64,000 nucleotides of DNA. Source: Shouchella sp047238345 (lineage in GTDB: Bacteria; Bacillota; Bacilli; Bacillales; Bacillaceae_D). Location: the NCBI RefSeq assembly GCF_047238345.1, contig NZ_JBDFMQ010000001.1:2294001-2358000 (forward strand). Direction: 5' to 3'. Below are positions 16,660-26,225 of the stretch, piece by piece; position 1 is the first letter of the stretch; each line of letters starts with the position of its first letter. Under the pieces are notes generated by a model. That model ran no database searches. It was given only the letters and a program-made list of their open reading frames with translations, and was not told the origin of the DNA. A program made the position numbers and the translations under genes.

Positions 16660-18312
16660 ATGAAGCAAGCAACGTCGGTATTTTACATCTCTGTTGCCGT
16701 TGCTCTTGCATTCATTTTTTGGGGTGTTGTTTTTCCAGAAAATATGCTAGAAGTGACAGAAAACATTCAAAGTTTTATTTCAACTGAATTAGGTTGGTTT
16801 TATTTACTATCCGCTACATTTTATGTTGCGGTCGGGATTTACCTAATTGTGAGCCCATTCGGAAGTATTCGTTTAGGAAAACCAGACGAAAAACCAGAAT
16901 ATACATATTTAACCTGGTTCGCTTTTTTATTTACAGCCGGTATGGGAATTGGACTTGTCTTTTGGGGTTCCGCTGAACCATTATCGCACTTTTTCACACC
17001 TGCTAATGCAGAACCTGGTACACAGCAAGCTGCTGCTGAAGCCATGCGTTATTCCATTTTCCACTGGGGCATACACCCTTGGGCCATTTATTCTGTGGTT
17101 GCATTAACGCTTGCGTATTTCCAATATCGAAAAGACGAACCTGCATTATTTAGTTCAACATTCCGTCCTCTTATTGGCCACCGTGTACACGGTCCAATTG
17201 GGAAAACAATTGATGTCTTTGTTGTTTTTGCCACAATCTTTGGTACGGCAACATCATTAGGATTTGGGGCTGCCCAAATTACGGCAGGTCTCATTTACTT
17301 ATTCCCATCTCTTGATTCAATTGATTACAATGTATTTCAAATTGCAGTTATTCTAATTGTAACGGTATTATTCTCAATCTCAGCAACAACCGGTATTGAT
17401 AAAGGCATCCGGATTTTAAGTAACTTTAATGTTCGTTTAGCCATCTTGTTAATGGCTTTCGTCTTGTTACTCGGACCGACCAGCTATATTATGGGTGTTT
17501 TCACGCAAGGAATTGGAAGCTACGTCCAAAACTTTTTTGGGATGAGCTTTAGTATGGATGTCTATGACCCTGACTCTTCTTGGGTGCAAGATTGGACCCT
17601 CTTCTACTGGGCTTGGTGGATTTCTTGGTCACCATTTGTTGGTGCGTTTATTGCCCGTGTTTCTCGCGGACGTACCATTCGAGAGTTCGTCATTGGCGTC
17701 ATTGCTCTTCCTTCGTTATTCGGCGCCTTTTGGTTTAGCGTCTTCGGAGGATCAAGCATTTTCTTTGAAAGTAATGATGGTGGCTTGTATGCGCAAATGC
17801 AAGAAGGTGGAACAGAAATGGCGTTATTTGCCCTACTTGAACAGTTCCCACTCACCTTCTTTGTCGCCCTCATCACGGTTTTATTAATTGCTTCTTTCTT
17901 TATTACTTCTGCCGATTCAGCAACAGTTGTGTTAGGAATGCAAACAACTGGCGGTAATTTAAATCCACCAAATTCGGTAAAATTAATTTGGGGATTAATT
18001 ATTGCAGGTACAGCGGGTGTCTTACTCGTGACAAGTGAAGAAGGTTTGGATGCCTTACAAACCGCCTCCATTATTGGCGCCTTCCCGTTTGCCATCATTA
18101 TCATTCTCATGATCGTCTCTCTCTTTAAAGAGCTACGAAATGAGAAGGAAACATTAACGGTTAGTCGAGAACGTCTTCGCCAGGAGCGACTTGCTTTACG
18201 TAACGAACGTGAACGCGTTAAACGCGAGCAACAACTACTTAAGAAAGAGCGTCGTCGTCTGCAAAAAACAAACGATGAAGTAGAAAAAGACGATAACAAA
18301 GATAAAGAGTAA
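16660..18312 (+). CDS. BCCT family transporter (glycine betaine/choline/carnitine type, OpuD-like)
   Basis: Sodium-coupled uptake of a quaternary ammonium osmoprotectant. Twelve hydrophobic segments are visible. The family's GMGIGLVFWGSAEP motif (about 95) and tryptophan box FYWAWWISWSPFVG (about 318) are intact; GMGIG is the pattern of the Na-coupled betaine carriers. The last 60 residues form a highly charged helix rich in Arg/Glu (SRERLRQERLALRNERERV), predicted coiled coil, probably a cytoplasmic osmosensing tail. I used the ATG at 16660; TTG codons at 16639 and 16648 are in frame but lack a spaced ribosome site. Substrate not determinable. Confidence 0.9.
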   Translation: MKQATSVFYISVAVALAFIFWGVVFPENMLEVTENIQSFISTELGWFYLLSATFYVAVGIYLIVSPFGSIRLGKPDEKPEYTYLTWFAFLFTAGMGIGLVFWGSAEPLSHFFTPANAEPGTQQAAAEAMRYSIFHWGIHPWAIYSVVALTLAYFQYRKDEPALFSSTFRPLIGHRVHGPIGKTIDVFVVFATIFGTATSLGFGAAQITAGLIYLFPSLDSIDYNVFQIAVILIVTVLFSISATTGIDKGIRILSNFNVRLAILLMAFVLLLGPTSYIMGVFTQGIGSYVQNFFGMSFSMDVYDPDSSWVQDWTLFYWAWWISWSPFVGAFIARVSRGRTIREFVIGVIALPSLFGAFWFSVFGGSSIFFESNDGGLYAQMQEGGTEMALFALLEQFPLTFFVALITVLLIASFFITSADSATVVLGMQTTGGNLNPPNSVKLIWGLIIAGTAGVLLVTSEEGLDALQTASIIGAFPFAIIIILMIVSLFKELRNEKETLTVSRERLRQERLALRNERERVKREQQLLKKERRRLQKTNDEVEKDDNKDKE

Positions 18313-18315
18313 GCC

Positions 18316-18347
18316 AAAAAACACCTTCGAATTGAAGGTGTTTTTTT
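18316..18347 (+). terminator. Terminator of the BCCT gene
   Basis: AAAAAACACCTTC pairs with GAAGGTGTTTTTT over a five-base loop, ending in T. Confidence 0.88.
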
Positions 18348-18429
18348 CCTTTCAACATTTTACGTTTTTTCCCTGTTTTATAAGGGTATGGAAACATAAT
18401 GGTTAATTTCAAAGAGAGGATGGTAAAGA

Positions 18430-18822
18430 ATGAAACAACGTCATATTGTCTTTACGATTTCGTTTAGTGCCATTATTCTCATTGCTATTTTTTCTTTGAT
18501 ACCTGGTTCAACGACTACAGGAAAATCTCATTCCAGCGAAAGCAGTCAAATCGTACTCATCTTATTCTCTGATGAGAATAAGCTTGCCAAAGAGCGTGTA
18601 TACTACAATGCCATTCAACACTTACAAACAAATGACCTTTTCTCCTTTCATGAATTTATTTTTAAAGAATCAACAGATCGACGTTCTGTCTCATATTATG
18701 ATGTTGATGTTGACACATTCCCCTGCCTACTCATTTATAAAGGGGAAGAAGAAGTGTTACGACTATCCGGCAAACAAGAGTTTGAACAAGTCGTTCGTGA
18801 CATTCACCAATCAATAAAATAA
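18430..18822 (+). CDS. Secreted or membrane-anchored small thioredoxin-fold protein
   Basis: A 130-residue protein with one N-terminal hydrophobic segment (residues 7-26) lacking a lipobox cysteine, so it is either cleaved or anchored. The rest reads like a thioredoxin fold without the active CxxC: IVLILFSDENKLAKERV, then VDTFPCLLIYKGEEEVLRLSG containing a cis-Pro-type FPCLLIY. In B. subtilis the small lipoprotein gene slp lies between pdhD and speA, so this may be its displaced counterpart, but I cannot confirm homology. GAGAGGATGG upstream of ATG 18430. Confidence 0.6.
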   Translation: MKQRHIVFTISFSAIILIAIFSLIPGSTTTGKSHSSESSQIVLILFSDENKLAKERVYYNAIQHLQTNDLFSFHEFIFKESTDRRSVSYYDVDVDTFPCLLIYKGEEEVLRLSGKQEFEQVVRDIHQSIK

Positions 18823-18854
18823 GAGCAGATAAGCATAAACACTTATCTCCTCTT
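18821..18854. terminator. Bidirectional terminator between the thioredoxin-like gene and appC
   Basis: AAGAG-C-AGATAAG pairs with CTTATCT-C-CTCTT around an eight-base loop; T-rich flanks on both sides. Confidence 0.65.
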
Positions 18855-18862
18855 ATTCCTTT

Positions 18863-19771
18863 CTATGATTTTGAATCAAACGCATCCCGTAAACCATCTC
18901 CAATAAAGTTAATGGCCAGAACGGTCAAGACGATACATAAACCAGGCGGAATCCAAGCTTCTGGATTATTTCGTAAAATCCTTACACTTTGTGCCTCCGT
19001 TAACATATTACCCCAAGTTGGTGTTGGCTGAGGAATACCAAAGCCAATAAAACTCAATGCCGATTCAGCCACTATCATTGAAGCCATCATAATGGTTGCA
19101 TTTACAATGATCGGACCTACAGCATTGGGAATAAAATGCTTACGAATAATTCTTAAGTCTGAGCAACCAATACTTCTTGCACTTAATATGTATTCCTTTT
19201 CTCTAATGGAAAGAAACGTTCCACGTAACATCCGACAAATACCTGTCCACGATGTTAGGGCAATAACGAAAATGAAAATTGGAACGGTAATATTTTGCAA
19301 CACGGCAACAATCGTTAAAAATAATAGTAAAAACGGAAAAATTAACATCCCATCTGTTACCCTCATAATAACTGAGTCAACTTTCCCTCCATAATATCCA
19401 GCTATTGATCCTAAGCTTCCACCGATTAGCACGGTAAAAAGCATTGCAAAAAAACCGACGGTCAACGAAATACGGGCACCGTGCACCAAGCGAGAAAAGT
19501 TATCTCGACCTGATTGATCTGTACCAAGAATGTTTTCACTATCTGCATTTGCTTCTACCTTTGCTAAGTTACTTTGTGTTGGGTCGTGGGTAGCAATAAC
19601 ATCAGCAAATATTGCGACTAGAACCATCAGTGCAAGGAACACAATTCCTGTAATCGCTAATTTATTTTTTTTGAAACGGTTAAATGCTAAACGTGTCGGG
19701 CTTAAGCTTTTTTCCTCTACATGCGTGAATTGAGGCGGTGAAGGCTGCATATCTACTCGTTTTGGTTCCAA
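18863..19771 (-). CDS. appC: Oligopeptide ABC transporter permease AppC
   Basis: Inner permease of a Dpp/Opp/App importer. Six membrane segments and the EAA loop for ATPase contact (ARSIGCSDLRIIRKHFIPN) are seen, preceded by the OppC-type N-terminal domain. The stretch LGTDQSGRDNFSRLVHGARISL is a DppC/OppC hallmark. The TTG at 19771 has AGGTGA at five bases and is preferred; an in-frame GTG at 19780 touches its ribosome site. Last gene of appDFABC. Confidence 0.9.
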   Translation of the reverse strand: MEPKRVDMQPSPPQFTHVEEKSLSPTRLAFNRFKKNKLAITGIVFLALMVLVAIFADVIATHDPTQSNLAKVEANADSENILGTDQSGRDNFSRLVHGARISLTVGFFAMLFTVLIGGSLGSIAGYYGGKVDSVIMRVTDGMLIFPFLLLFLTIVAVLQNITVPIFIFVIALTSWTGICRMLRGTFLSIREKEYILSARSIGCSDLRIIRKHFIPNAVGPIIVNATIMMASMIVAESALSFIGFGIPQPTPTWGNMLTEAQSVRILRNNPEAWIPPGLCIVLTVLAINFIGDGLRDAFDSKS

Positions 19772-19781
19772 TGGTCTCACC

Positions 19782-20747
19782 TCAGTCTAATCGAATTCGT
19801 GGATCTGCTATCGCATAGCATATGTCTGCCAATAAATTTCCAACTAAGATTGTCATCGCTGCAATTAAGTTGATTGCCATAATAACTGGATAATCCCGAT
19901 TTGCTAGTGATGAAACAAAGAGCGTTCCAATTCCTGGGTAACCAAAGACGGTTTCAATAATAATCGCCCCACTTAAGATCGTCCCAAACTCTATACCGAG
20001 CAACGTAATAATCGGAATTAAGGCATTTCGCAATGTATGCTTGTACAGAACTGAATTTGAGCCAACTCCTTTGGCACGTGCTGTTCGAATAAAATCGCTG
20101 CCTTTTAAATCAAGCATTTCTGATCGTAAGTAACGTAAAAAGACGGCTGTACTAGAGAGCCCTAACGTAATACCTGGTAATATTAAGTGATGAAGTCGAC
20201 TAACAAACGCATCCCAGCCTGTTAAACTTGGTGAAGCCATTGACCCTTGAGTGGGCAGCCAACCTAATGTAAATGAAAATAAATAGATTCCTAGTAACGC
20301 TGCAAAGAAATTCGGTGTCGCTAATCCTAAAAACGCAAATGTTGTTGCACTATAGTCCAAAACAGAGTATTTCTTTCTTGACGAATAAATACCGATTGGG
20401 ATAGCAAACAACAATGTGATAAACAACGAGAAAACACCTAAATAAAACGTATTATCTAAACGCTGTAAGATTAAGTCACTTACGTCTCTTCCATTAAAAC
20501 TCATGGATTGACCTAAATCACCTTGAACGATATTTGATAACCAGTTCCAATATTGAACAATGAAAGGATCATTTAAGCCTAGCAAGTCTCTTTGTTGTTC
20601 CAAAACCTCTGCAGGTAAAGATGGGTCAACAATCTCTCCAGTTAACGCATCACCTGGAGCTAACCATGCGAAGAAAAAAACAACCATCGTTACAATGACA
20701 AGCATCGGTATAAATAACAGTAGTCGCCGGATAATAAATTTTGTCAT
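19782..20747 (-). CDS. appB: Oligopeptide ABC transporter permease AppB
   Basis: A 321-residue permease with six membrane segments. The N-terminal pattern MTKFIIRRLLLFIPMLVIVT and the EAA loop (RTARAKGVGSNSVLYKHTLRNALIP) are typical of DppB/OppB. It pairs with AppC, whose ribosome site overlaps its stop. A hairpin separates it from appA. ATG at 20747 with GGAGGAAAAACG. Confidence 0.92.
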   Translation of the reverse strand: MTKFIIRRLLLFIPMLVIVTMVVFFFAWLAPGDALTGEIVDPSLPAEVLEQQRDLLGLNDPFIVQYWNWLSNIVQGDLGQSMSFNGRDVSDLILQRLDNTFYLGVFSLFITLLFAIPIGIYSSRKKYSVLDYSATTFAFLGLATPNFFAALLGIYLFSFTLGWLPTQGSMASPSLTGWDAFVSRLHHLILPGITLGLSSTAVFLRYLRSEMLDLKGSDFIRTARAKGVGSNSVLYKHTLRNALIPIITLLGIEFGTILSGAIIIETVFGYPGIGTLFVSSLANRDYPVIMAINLIAAMTILVGNLLADICYAIADPRIRLD

Positions 20748-20787
20748 CGTTTTTCCTCCTGTCTGCCTAACAAATGAAGAAAAGAAA

Positions 20788-20808
20788 GCAGCAGATAATC
20801 GTTGCTGC
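20788..20808 (-). terminator. Intercistronic hairpin between appA and appB
   Basis: GCAGCA pairs with TGCTGC across a nine-base loop, then TTTCTTTTC on the minus strand. This looks like a leaky terminator or 3' stabiliser, the usual way to make more binding protein than permease. Confidence 0.45.
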
Positions 20809-20826
20809 CCCCTTTACATCCCATTC

Positions 20827-22572
20827 CTACTCCGTTACGTACCATAAATGCGTATCGTTTGTGTACGTATGTGGCAAGAACTCTACACCTTGTAAACGAG
20901 AATTATAGACAGAGATTTCACTTTCTGCATAAAGAGGAAGAACATACGAGTTATCAATAAACAACTGTGCCCATTCCATATACTTCTCTTGTCTAAACTC
21001 TTGATTATCAAAAGCTTGATCTGGGTCAACCGCTTCTAAAAGTAGCTGATCCTGCTCGTCACTTTGGAAACGAGAATAGTTGAACATTGCCGTTGAACGA
21101 TATAAATCTCCTGGATCCGGGTCACCAGAAGCTAAGCTCCAACCTGCAAGGTAAATATCTAAATCTTCATCTTCGTTGTTTTGAATGTTATCAAAGTAGA
21201 CGCCTGCTTCCATTGGGTTTCGAACATTTGTGTTAATACCAACTTCCGCTAACTGCTCTGCTACAACTGGCGCTACACGCTCACGAACAGGATTTCCAAG
21301 TGGATAGTCGATATTTAAAACAAGCTCATTTCCGTCTGGATCCTCTACAAATCCATCGCCATCCGTATCCTCATAGCCAGCTTCTTCTAAGAGCGCTTTT
21401 GAATGTTCAGGATCATAAGTGAACCCTTCAACTCCTTCTGGATCGTACACCCATGAAGCTTCAGCAAACGGCGCGTCTAACATTTCGCCATGTCCTCTTA
21501 AGAAACTATCAATAAACAACTGACGATCAACGGCGCTAAAGATCGCTTCACGGAAACGGACATCTTCAAATTTCTCATTAGGTGTCCAAGCATCTGGATT
21601 AATCAAATCGTCGTTTGGTCCGTGGTTCATTTTTAATGACATATGTTGATAACCAAGTGCTGGCTGCTCATTAATCGTTAACGTTTCAACTGCATCAACT
21701 TGATCATAATCAGCCGCTGGGAAATAATTCGGCATAAAATCAAGCTCACCTTGCTCAAGCATTCCTGCCGATACACTTGCATCAACAACACGCCATGTAA
21801 TTGCATCGAGTTCCGGTGCACCTTTCCAATAATCTTCATTGGCAACAAGTTCATAAGACTCATTTTCTAATACACTTTGTAATTTGAATGGTCCTGTTCC
21901 GATTACTTCGCCAGCATCCGTTGATGCAGCGTGATTCGGGAAGTCTTCTACCGCTACGCCTTCAAATTTATGCTGAGGGAAAATACCAATCGCTGTATCC
22001 GCTAATGCTTTTACGTTTGGCTCCTTGAAATAAAAACGAACTGTATGCTCATCAATCGCTTCTACCCCTTCAAACGTATCTGACTCACCGCTTGAATATT
22101 CTTCGTAGCCAACTAACGAACTAGCATATGAATGACGAGTTGCCCCTGTGCTTGTATAGCCAGGATCAGCAATAGAAGTGAACGTGAAGACAACGTCATC
22201 TGCTGTAAACGGCTCACCGTCATGCCACGTTACGCCTTCTTCTAAATGGTACGTAAGCTCTAACATGTCGTCACTAAATTCCCACTCACTTGCTAAGCCT
22301 GGCTCAAACTCAAGCTCACTATTTTGTGTCGTTAAACCTTCATTTACAAACGTAATAATGTTGTTATCGTATGTTGATGAATAAATGATTGGGTTAAATT
22401 GATTTTCTGGCGTAGATGTCATTCCGAGCGTTATTGATCCACCTTCGACTGCTTCTCCGCCTTCCCCTTCTTCGCCATCTGTTCCAGTTTCTGAATCTCC
22501 ACCGTTACAAGCGACTAAAGCTGTTGCAAATACGGCCGTTGCTAGAAATGTGTAAAACGGCTTTTTCTTCAT
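20827..22572 (-). CDS. appA: Oligopeptide-binding lipoprotein AppA
   Basis: A 581-residue solute-binding protein of family 5. Lipobox VACN with Cys22, then an acidic Gly/Glu linker (23-45), then the fold with TITLGMTSTPENQFNP, LEEGVTWHDGEPFTADDVVFTF and IGTGPFKL, all standard in peptide-binding proteins. Very acidic overall, as common in alkaliphiles. Binding specificity for oligopeptides is from family and operon order only. ATG at 22572 with AAGGGGGAAG. Confidence 0.9.
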   Translation of the reverse strand: MKKKPFYTFLATAVFATALVACNGGDSETGTDGEEGEGGEAVEGGSITLGMTSTPENQFNPIIYSSTYDNNIITFVNEGLTTQNSELEFEPGLASEWEFSDDMLELTYHLEEGVTWHDGEPFTADDVVFTFTSIADPGYTSTGATRHSYASSLVGYEEYSSGESDTFEGVEAIDEHTVRFYFKEPNVKALADTAIGIFPQHKFEGVAVEDFPNHAASTDAGEVIGTGPFKLQSVLENESYELVANEDYWKGAPELDAITWRVVDASVSAGMLEQGELDFMPNYFPAADYDQVDAVETLTINEQPALGYQHMSLKMNHGPNDDLINPDAWTPNEKFEDVRFREAIFSAVDRQLFIDSFLRGHGEMLDAPFAEASWVYDPEGVEGFTYDPEHSKALLEEAGYEDTDGDGFVEDPDGNELVLNIDYPLGNPVRERVAPVVAEQLAEVGINTNVRNPMEAGVYFDNIQNNEDEDLDIYLAGWSLASGDPDPGDLYRSTAMFNYSRFQSDEQDQLLLEAVDPDQAFDNQEFRQEKYMEWAQLFIDNSYVLPLYAESEISVYNSRLQGVEFLPHTYTNDTHLWYVTE

Positions 22573-22657
22573 ACATCTTCCCCCTTATGTGTATTTAACC
22601 ATTTTTTTGGTAAGACCTTCGTATGTAGAAGCCTCACCTCCTCTATAAAATTCACGC

Positions 22658-23641
22658 TTATCCGCTTTTCTCTGTATACAAGTGACAGGCGACAAAATGA
22701 TTTTGCGTATGTTCCACTAACTCCGGTCTTTCCTGTTTACAGCGATCATGCACATGTGGACATCTGGTGTGAAAGGCACAACCTACAGGCGGATTCGCTG
22801 GACTCGGCAACTCTCCTTTTAAGACAATTTTTTCTTTCTGAAACGTCACATCTGTAGATGGCACAGCGGAAATTAATGCTTCGGTATAAGGATGAAGTTT
22901 ATTTTCATATAAATCAGATTTATTGGCAATTTCGACAATTCTTCCTAGGTACATCACCGCTACTCTTGAACTAATATGTTTGACAACACTTAAGTCATGA
23001 GCAATAAAAACATATGTAAGCTTAAATTCATCTTGTAAATCTTTCATTAAATTTAAGACTTGTGACTGTATCGATACATCTAGAGCGGAAACAGGCTCGT
23101 CACCAATAATTAAACTTGGTTTCGTACTCAACGCCCTGGCAATGCCAATTCGCTGCCGTTGCCCTCCAGAAAATTCATGTGGATACTTATCATACGATTG
23201 TTTCGGAAGACCGACGGTTTCTAATAATTCTTCGGCTCTTTTTTTCCGCTCTGCTTTTGTTTCGACCGTCTTATGAATAAGCAATGGCTCTTCAATTAGT
23301 TCCCCAATACTCATTCTTGGATTCAACGAAGCATATGGATCTTGGAAAACCATTTGCATATCGCGGCGATACGGTCTTAATTTTCGATTAGAGATGCCGG
23401 ATATCTTTTCACCACGGAAATAAACGTCTCCATTCGTTTGATTTTGTAACTGCATCAAAATTCTTCCTAAAGTTGATTTTCCAGAGCCTGACTCGCCTAC
23501 AATTCCAAGTGATTCTCCTTCAAAAATTTTTAATGAAATTCCATCTACTGCCTTTATATGTCCAACCCTTCGTTTTATGACACCTTGTTTTATTGGAAAG
23601 TGCATCTTAATGTCTTTTGCTTCTACAAGAACATCCATCAT
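22658..23641 (-). CDS. appF: Oligopeptide ABC transporter ATPase AppF
   Basis: A 327-residue ATP-binding subunit with Walker A GESGSGKSTLGR, signature SGGQRQRIGIARAL, Walker B SLIIGDEPVSALD and the C-terminal oligopeptide/dipeptide domain with CAFHTRCPHVHDRC, a cysteine cluster found in OppF-type proteins. The start ATG overlaps the appD stop (ATGA), so the two are translationally coupled. Confidence 0.93.
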   Translation of the reverse strand: MMDVLVEAKDIKMHFPIKQGVIKRRVGHIKAVDGISLKIFEGESLGIVGESGSGKSTLGRILMQLQNQTNGDVYFRGEKISGISNRKLRPYRRDMQMVFQDPYASLNPRMSIGELIEEPLLIHKTVETKAERKKRAEELLETVGLPKQSYDKYPHEFSGGQRQRIGIARALSTKPSLIIGDEPVSALDVSIQSQVLNLMKDLQDEFKLTYVFIAHDLSVVKHISSRVAVMYLGRIVEIANKSDLYENKLHPYTEALISAVPSTDVTFQKEKIVLKGELPSPANPPVGCAFHTRCPHVHDRCKQERPELVEHTQNHFVACHLYTEKSG

Positions 23642-24657
23642 GAATGAACCTCTCTCTCTTGAAGACGTTGTTTGTCAGGTGTAAGCGATCCAGTTTCATA
23701 CAATAGGCAACGAACTTTTCTACCACCTTCTGTTTCAATTAATGCAGGCATTTTGTCTGCACACAATTCTGTGGCAAAATCGCACCTCGAAGCAAAGCGA
23801 CAGCCTGATGGAAACCGGTGAGCAGGAGGAACCATGCCTCGAATGGCATCTAACCGTTCTTTATCGTCTTCTAAGTTCGGCATACTTTTTAAAAGGCCTT
23901 GCGTATAAGGGTGGCTAGGATTTGTAAATAATTCATAGGCTGGTGCTTCTTCAACAATTTGTCCGCCGTACATGACAAGCACACGATCCGCTGTTTCAGC
24001 CACGACACCTAAGTCATGTGTAATTAATAAAATAGATGATTGAAACTCATTTTTTACTTTTAACATTAAGTCTAAAATTTGCTGTTGAATCGTTACATCT
24101 AAAGCGGTTGTTGGTTCGTCAGCGATTAGTAATTTTGGGTTACATGCCATTGCAATTGCGATCATCACACGCTGTCGCATTCCACCTGATAACTGATGTG
24201 GAAACTCTGTTAAACTTTCTTCAGCACGACTAAACCCAACCAGCCTCAGTAATTCAATTGCTCGTTCTTTCGCTTGTGCTTTTGATGTACGCGTATGCTT
24301 TCTTATTGTTTCAATAATCTGATTTCCAATTGAAAAAACGGGATTCAATGACGTCATTGGCTCTTGAAAAATCATTGCAATGTCTTTTCCACGATACTTG
24401 TCTAATTTTTTTGCAGACAACCCATTTAAGTTTGTTCCGTTTAGTACAATCTCACCAGATACTTCTCCCGGCGGATCAACTAAGCCCATAATAGACATGG
24501 AGGTCATACTTTTCCCGCTTCCAGATTCACCGACAAGCGCGACAACTTCATTCTGGGCAATATGAAAACTTACGCCATCTACAGCTTTAACTAAGCGATT
24601 TTTATCTACTTGAAAATACGTTTTAACATTATTAAGCTCCAGTAATGGCTTTCCCAT
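23638..24657 (-). CDS. appD: Oligopeptide ABC transporter ATPase AppD
   Basis: First gene of the operon, 339 residues. Walker A GESGSGKSMTSM, signature LSGGMRQRVMIAIA, Walker B LLIADEPTTALDVT, and the C-terminal CRFASRCDFATELC cluster. D before F and both ahead of A-B-C is the app order of B. subtilis (opp is A-B-C-D-F), which is why App is preferred. CGGAGGT upstream of ATG 24657. Confidence 0.93.
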   Translation of the reverse strand: MGKPLLELNNVKTYFQVDKNRLVKAVDGVSFHIAQNEVVALVGESGSGKSMTSMSIMGLVDPPGEVSGEIVLNGTNLNGLSAKKLDKYRGKDIAMIFQEPMTSLNPVFSIGNQIIETIRKHTRTSKAQAKERAIELLRLVGFSRAEESLTEFPHQLSGGMRQRVMIAIAMACNPKLLIADEPTTALDVTIQQQILDLMLKVKNEFQSSILLITHDLGVVAETADRVLVMYGGQIVEEAPAYELFTNPSHPYTQGLLKSMPNLEDDKERLDAIRGMVPPAHRFPSGCRFASRCDFATELCADKMPALIETEGGRKVRCLLYETGSLTPDKQRLQEREVHS

Positions 24658-24695
24658 TTCTACCTCCGTTGTTTTAATTTGCTAATTTTTTGATA

Positions 24696-24723
24696 ATTAT
24701 AGCACAAAAAGAACGTTTGCCAA
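24696..24723 (-). promoter_or_regulatory. SigA promoter of the app operon
   Basis: TTGGCA and TATAAT with a 16-base spacer and an extended TGC before the -10, about 40 bases before appD. Confidence 0.75.
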
Positions 24724-24762
24724 TCTTTTTTTGAAAGAATTTCTTACAGTATTTTATTTACG

Positions 24763-24806
24763 CAAAAAAAGTCCTTTATATGACTTTTACATCACATAAA
24801 GGACTA
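24763..24806 (-). terminator. Terminator of the pdh operon
   Basis: On the minus strand AGTCCTTTAT pairs with ATAAAGGACT, followed by seven T. Confidence 0.85.
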
Positions 24807-24815
24807 CTGCTTACA

Positions 24816-26222
24816 TTACATTGTGTGAATTGGTGTTCCAAGCGCTACTTCTGCTGTTTCCATTGTGATTTCACCAAGAGACGGGTGAGCATGAATCGTT
24901 AACGCAATATCTTCAGCAGTCATACCTGCTTCAATTGCAAGACCTACTTCAGCAATCATATCTGAAGCATTTGGCCCAGCAATTTGAGCACCGATTACTA
25001 ACCCATCTTCTTTACGTGTAACAAGCTTCATGAAGCCGTCTGTATCGTTAAGAGATAGGGCACGACCATTTGCTGCAAACGGGAATTTCGCCGCTTTCGC
25101 ATCATAGCCTGCTTCTTTTGCTTCCGCTTCTGTATAGCCAACTGTTGCAAGTTCAGGCTCTGAGAAACATACAGCCGGAATCGCTAAATAGTCGATCTCA
25201 GATGCTTCGCCACTAATTGCTTCTGCAGCAATTTTCGCTTCATAGGAAGCTTTATGCGCAAGCGCTGGACCTGGGACAATGTCACCAATCGCATAAATGT
25301 TTTTCACATTTGTACGACACTGCTTATCAATGTTGATGATTCCGCGATCCGTCATTTCAATCCCAATACCTTCAAGACCAAGCTCATCTGTATTTGGTGT
25401 ACGGCCTACAGTTACAAGAACGTAGTCCGCTTCAATGACTGTTTCTTCACCTTTTACTTCAGCTGTTACTTTAACGCCTTTATCTGTTTCTTCTACACCT
25501 TTAGCCATTGCTTCTGTGTGGAAAGTAACATTATTAGCTTTAAGCTTTTTCTCAACCAATTTCGCCATCTGCTTTTCAAAGCCAGGTAAAATTTGTTTAG
25601 AACCTTCTAATACAGTGATTTCAGTACCTAGGTTTGCGTATGCACCTGTAAGCTCGATACCGATGTAACCTCCGCCAATAACAACCATTTTCTTCGGCAC
25701 TTCTTTTAATGCAAGTGCGCCAGTTGAGTTAATAACGCGGTCTGTATATTTGAAAGAAGGAATTTCAATTGGACGTGAACCTGTAGCTATAATACAGTTC
25801 TTAAACTTGTACGTGCTTGAGTTCTTCTCATCCATAATTTTAACGGAATCCTCACCAGAGAAATAAGCTTCTCCACGGATGATTTCGACTTTATTTCCTT
25901 TTAACAATCCTTCAACGCCGCCTGTTAATTTATTAACGACAGAGCCTTTCCATTCTTGGACTTTGTCAAAGTTAACCGTGACGTTCTCAGCAATAATCCC
26001 CATATCTTCAGAAGATTTAGCTTGATGCGCACGGTGACCTGCTTGAATTAACGCTTTTGACGGAATACATCCAACGTTTAAACAAGCACCACCCATGCTA
26101 TCTTTTTCAACGATTGTTACTTTTTGTCCAAGCTGGGCTGCGCGAATAGCAGCCACATAGCCTCCTGGACCAGAACCAATTACGAGCGTATCTACTTCTT
26201 GTGCGAAATCTCCTACAACCAT
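24816..26222 (-). CDS. pdhD: Dihydrolipoyl dehydrogenase (E3), pyruvate dehydrogenase complex
   Basis: FAD flavoprotein that re-oxidises dihydrolipoyl groups of PdhC and reduces NAD. FAD site GSGPGGYVAA, redox disulfide GGACLNVGCIPSK, NAD site GGGYIGIE, and the C-terminal HAHPSLGE with the catalytic histidine. The 468 residues align along their length with B. subtilis PdhD (same MVVGDF start). GAGGGGTAAG precedes ATG 26222; three bases separate it from pdhC. Last gene of pdhABCD. Confidence 0.97.
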   Translation of the reverse strand: MVVGDFAQEVDTLVIGSGPGGYVAAIRAAQLGQKVTIVEKDSMGGACLNVGCIPSKALIQAGHRAHQAKSSEDMGIIAENVTVNFDKVQEWKGSVVNKLTGGVEGLLKGNKVEIIRGEAYFSGEDSVKIMDEKNSSTYKFKNCIIATGSRPIEIPSFKYTDRVINSTGALALKEVPKKMVVIGGGYIGIELTGAYANLGTEITVLEGSKQILPGFEKQMAKLVEKKLKANNVTFHTEAMAKGVEETDKGVKVTAEVKGEETVIEADYVLVTVGRTPNTDELGLEGIGIEMTDRGIINIDKQCRTNVKNIYAIGDIVPGPALAHKASYEAKIAAEAISGEASEIDYLAIPAVCFSEPELATVGYTEAEAKEAGYDAKAAKFPFAANGRALSLNDTDGFMKLVTRKEDGLVIGAQIAGPNASDMIAEVGLAIEAGMTAEDIALTIHAHPSLGEITMETAEVALGTPIHTM

Positions 26223-26225
26223 GTC

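Noticed and set aside
17604..18317. A 237-codon open frame antisense to the BCCT transporter gene
   Set aside because: Arg/Ser-rich shadow translation of a charged, membrane-coding strand, with no ribosome site and a full BCCT gene on the other strand.
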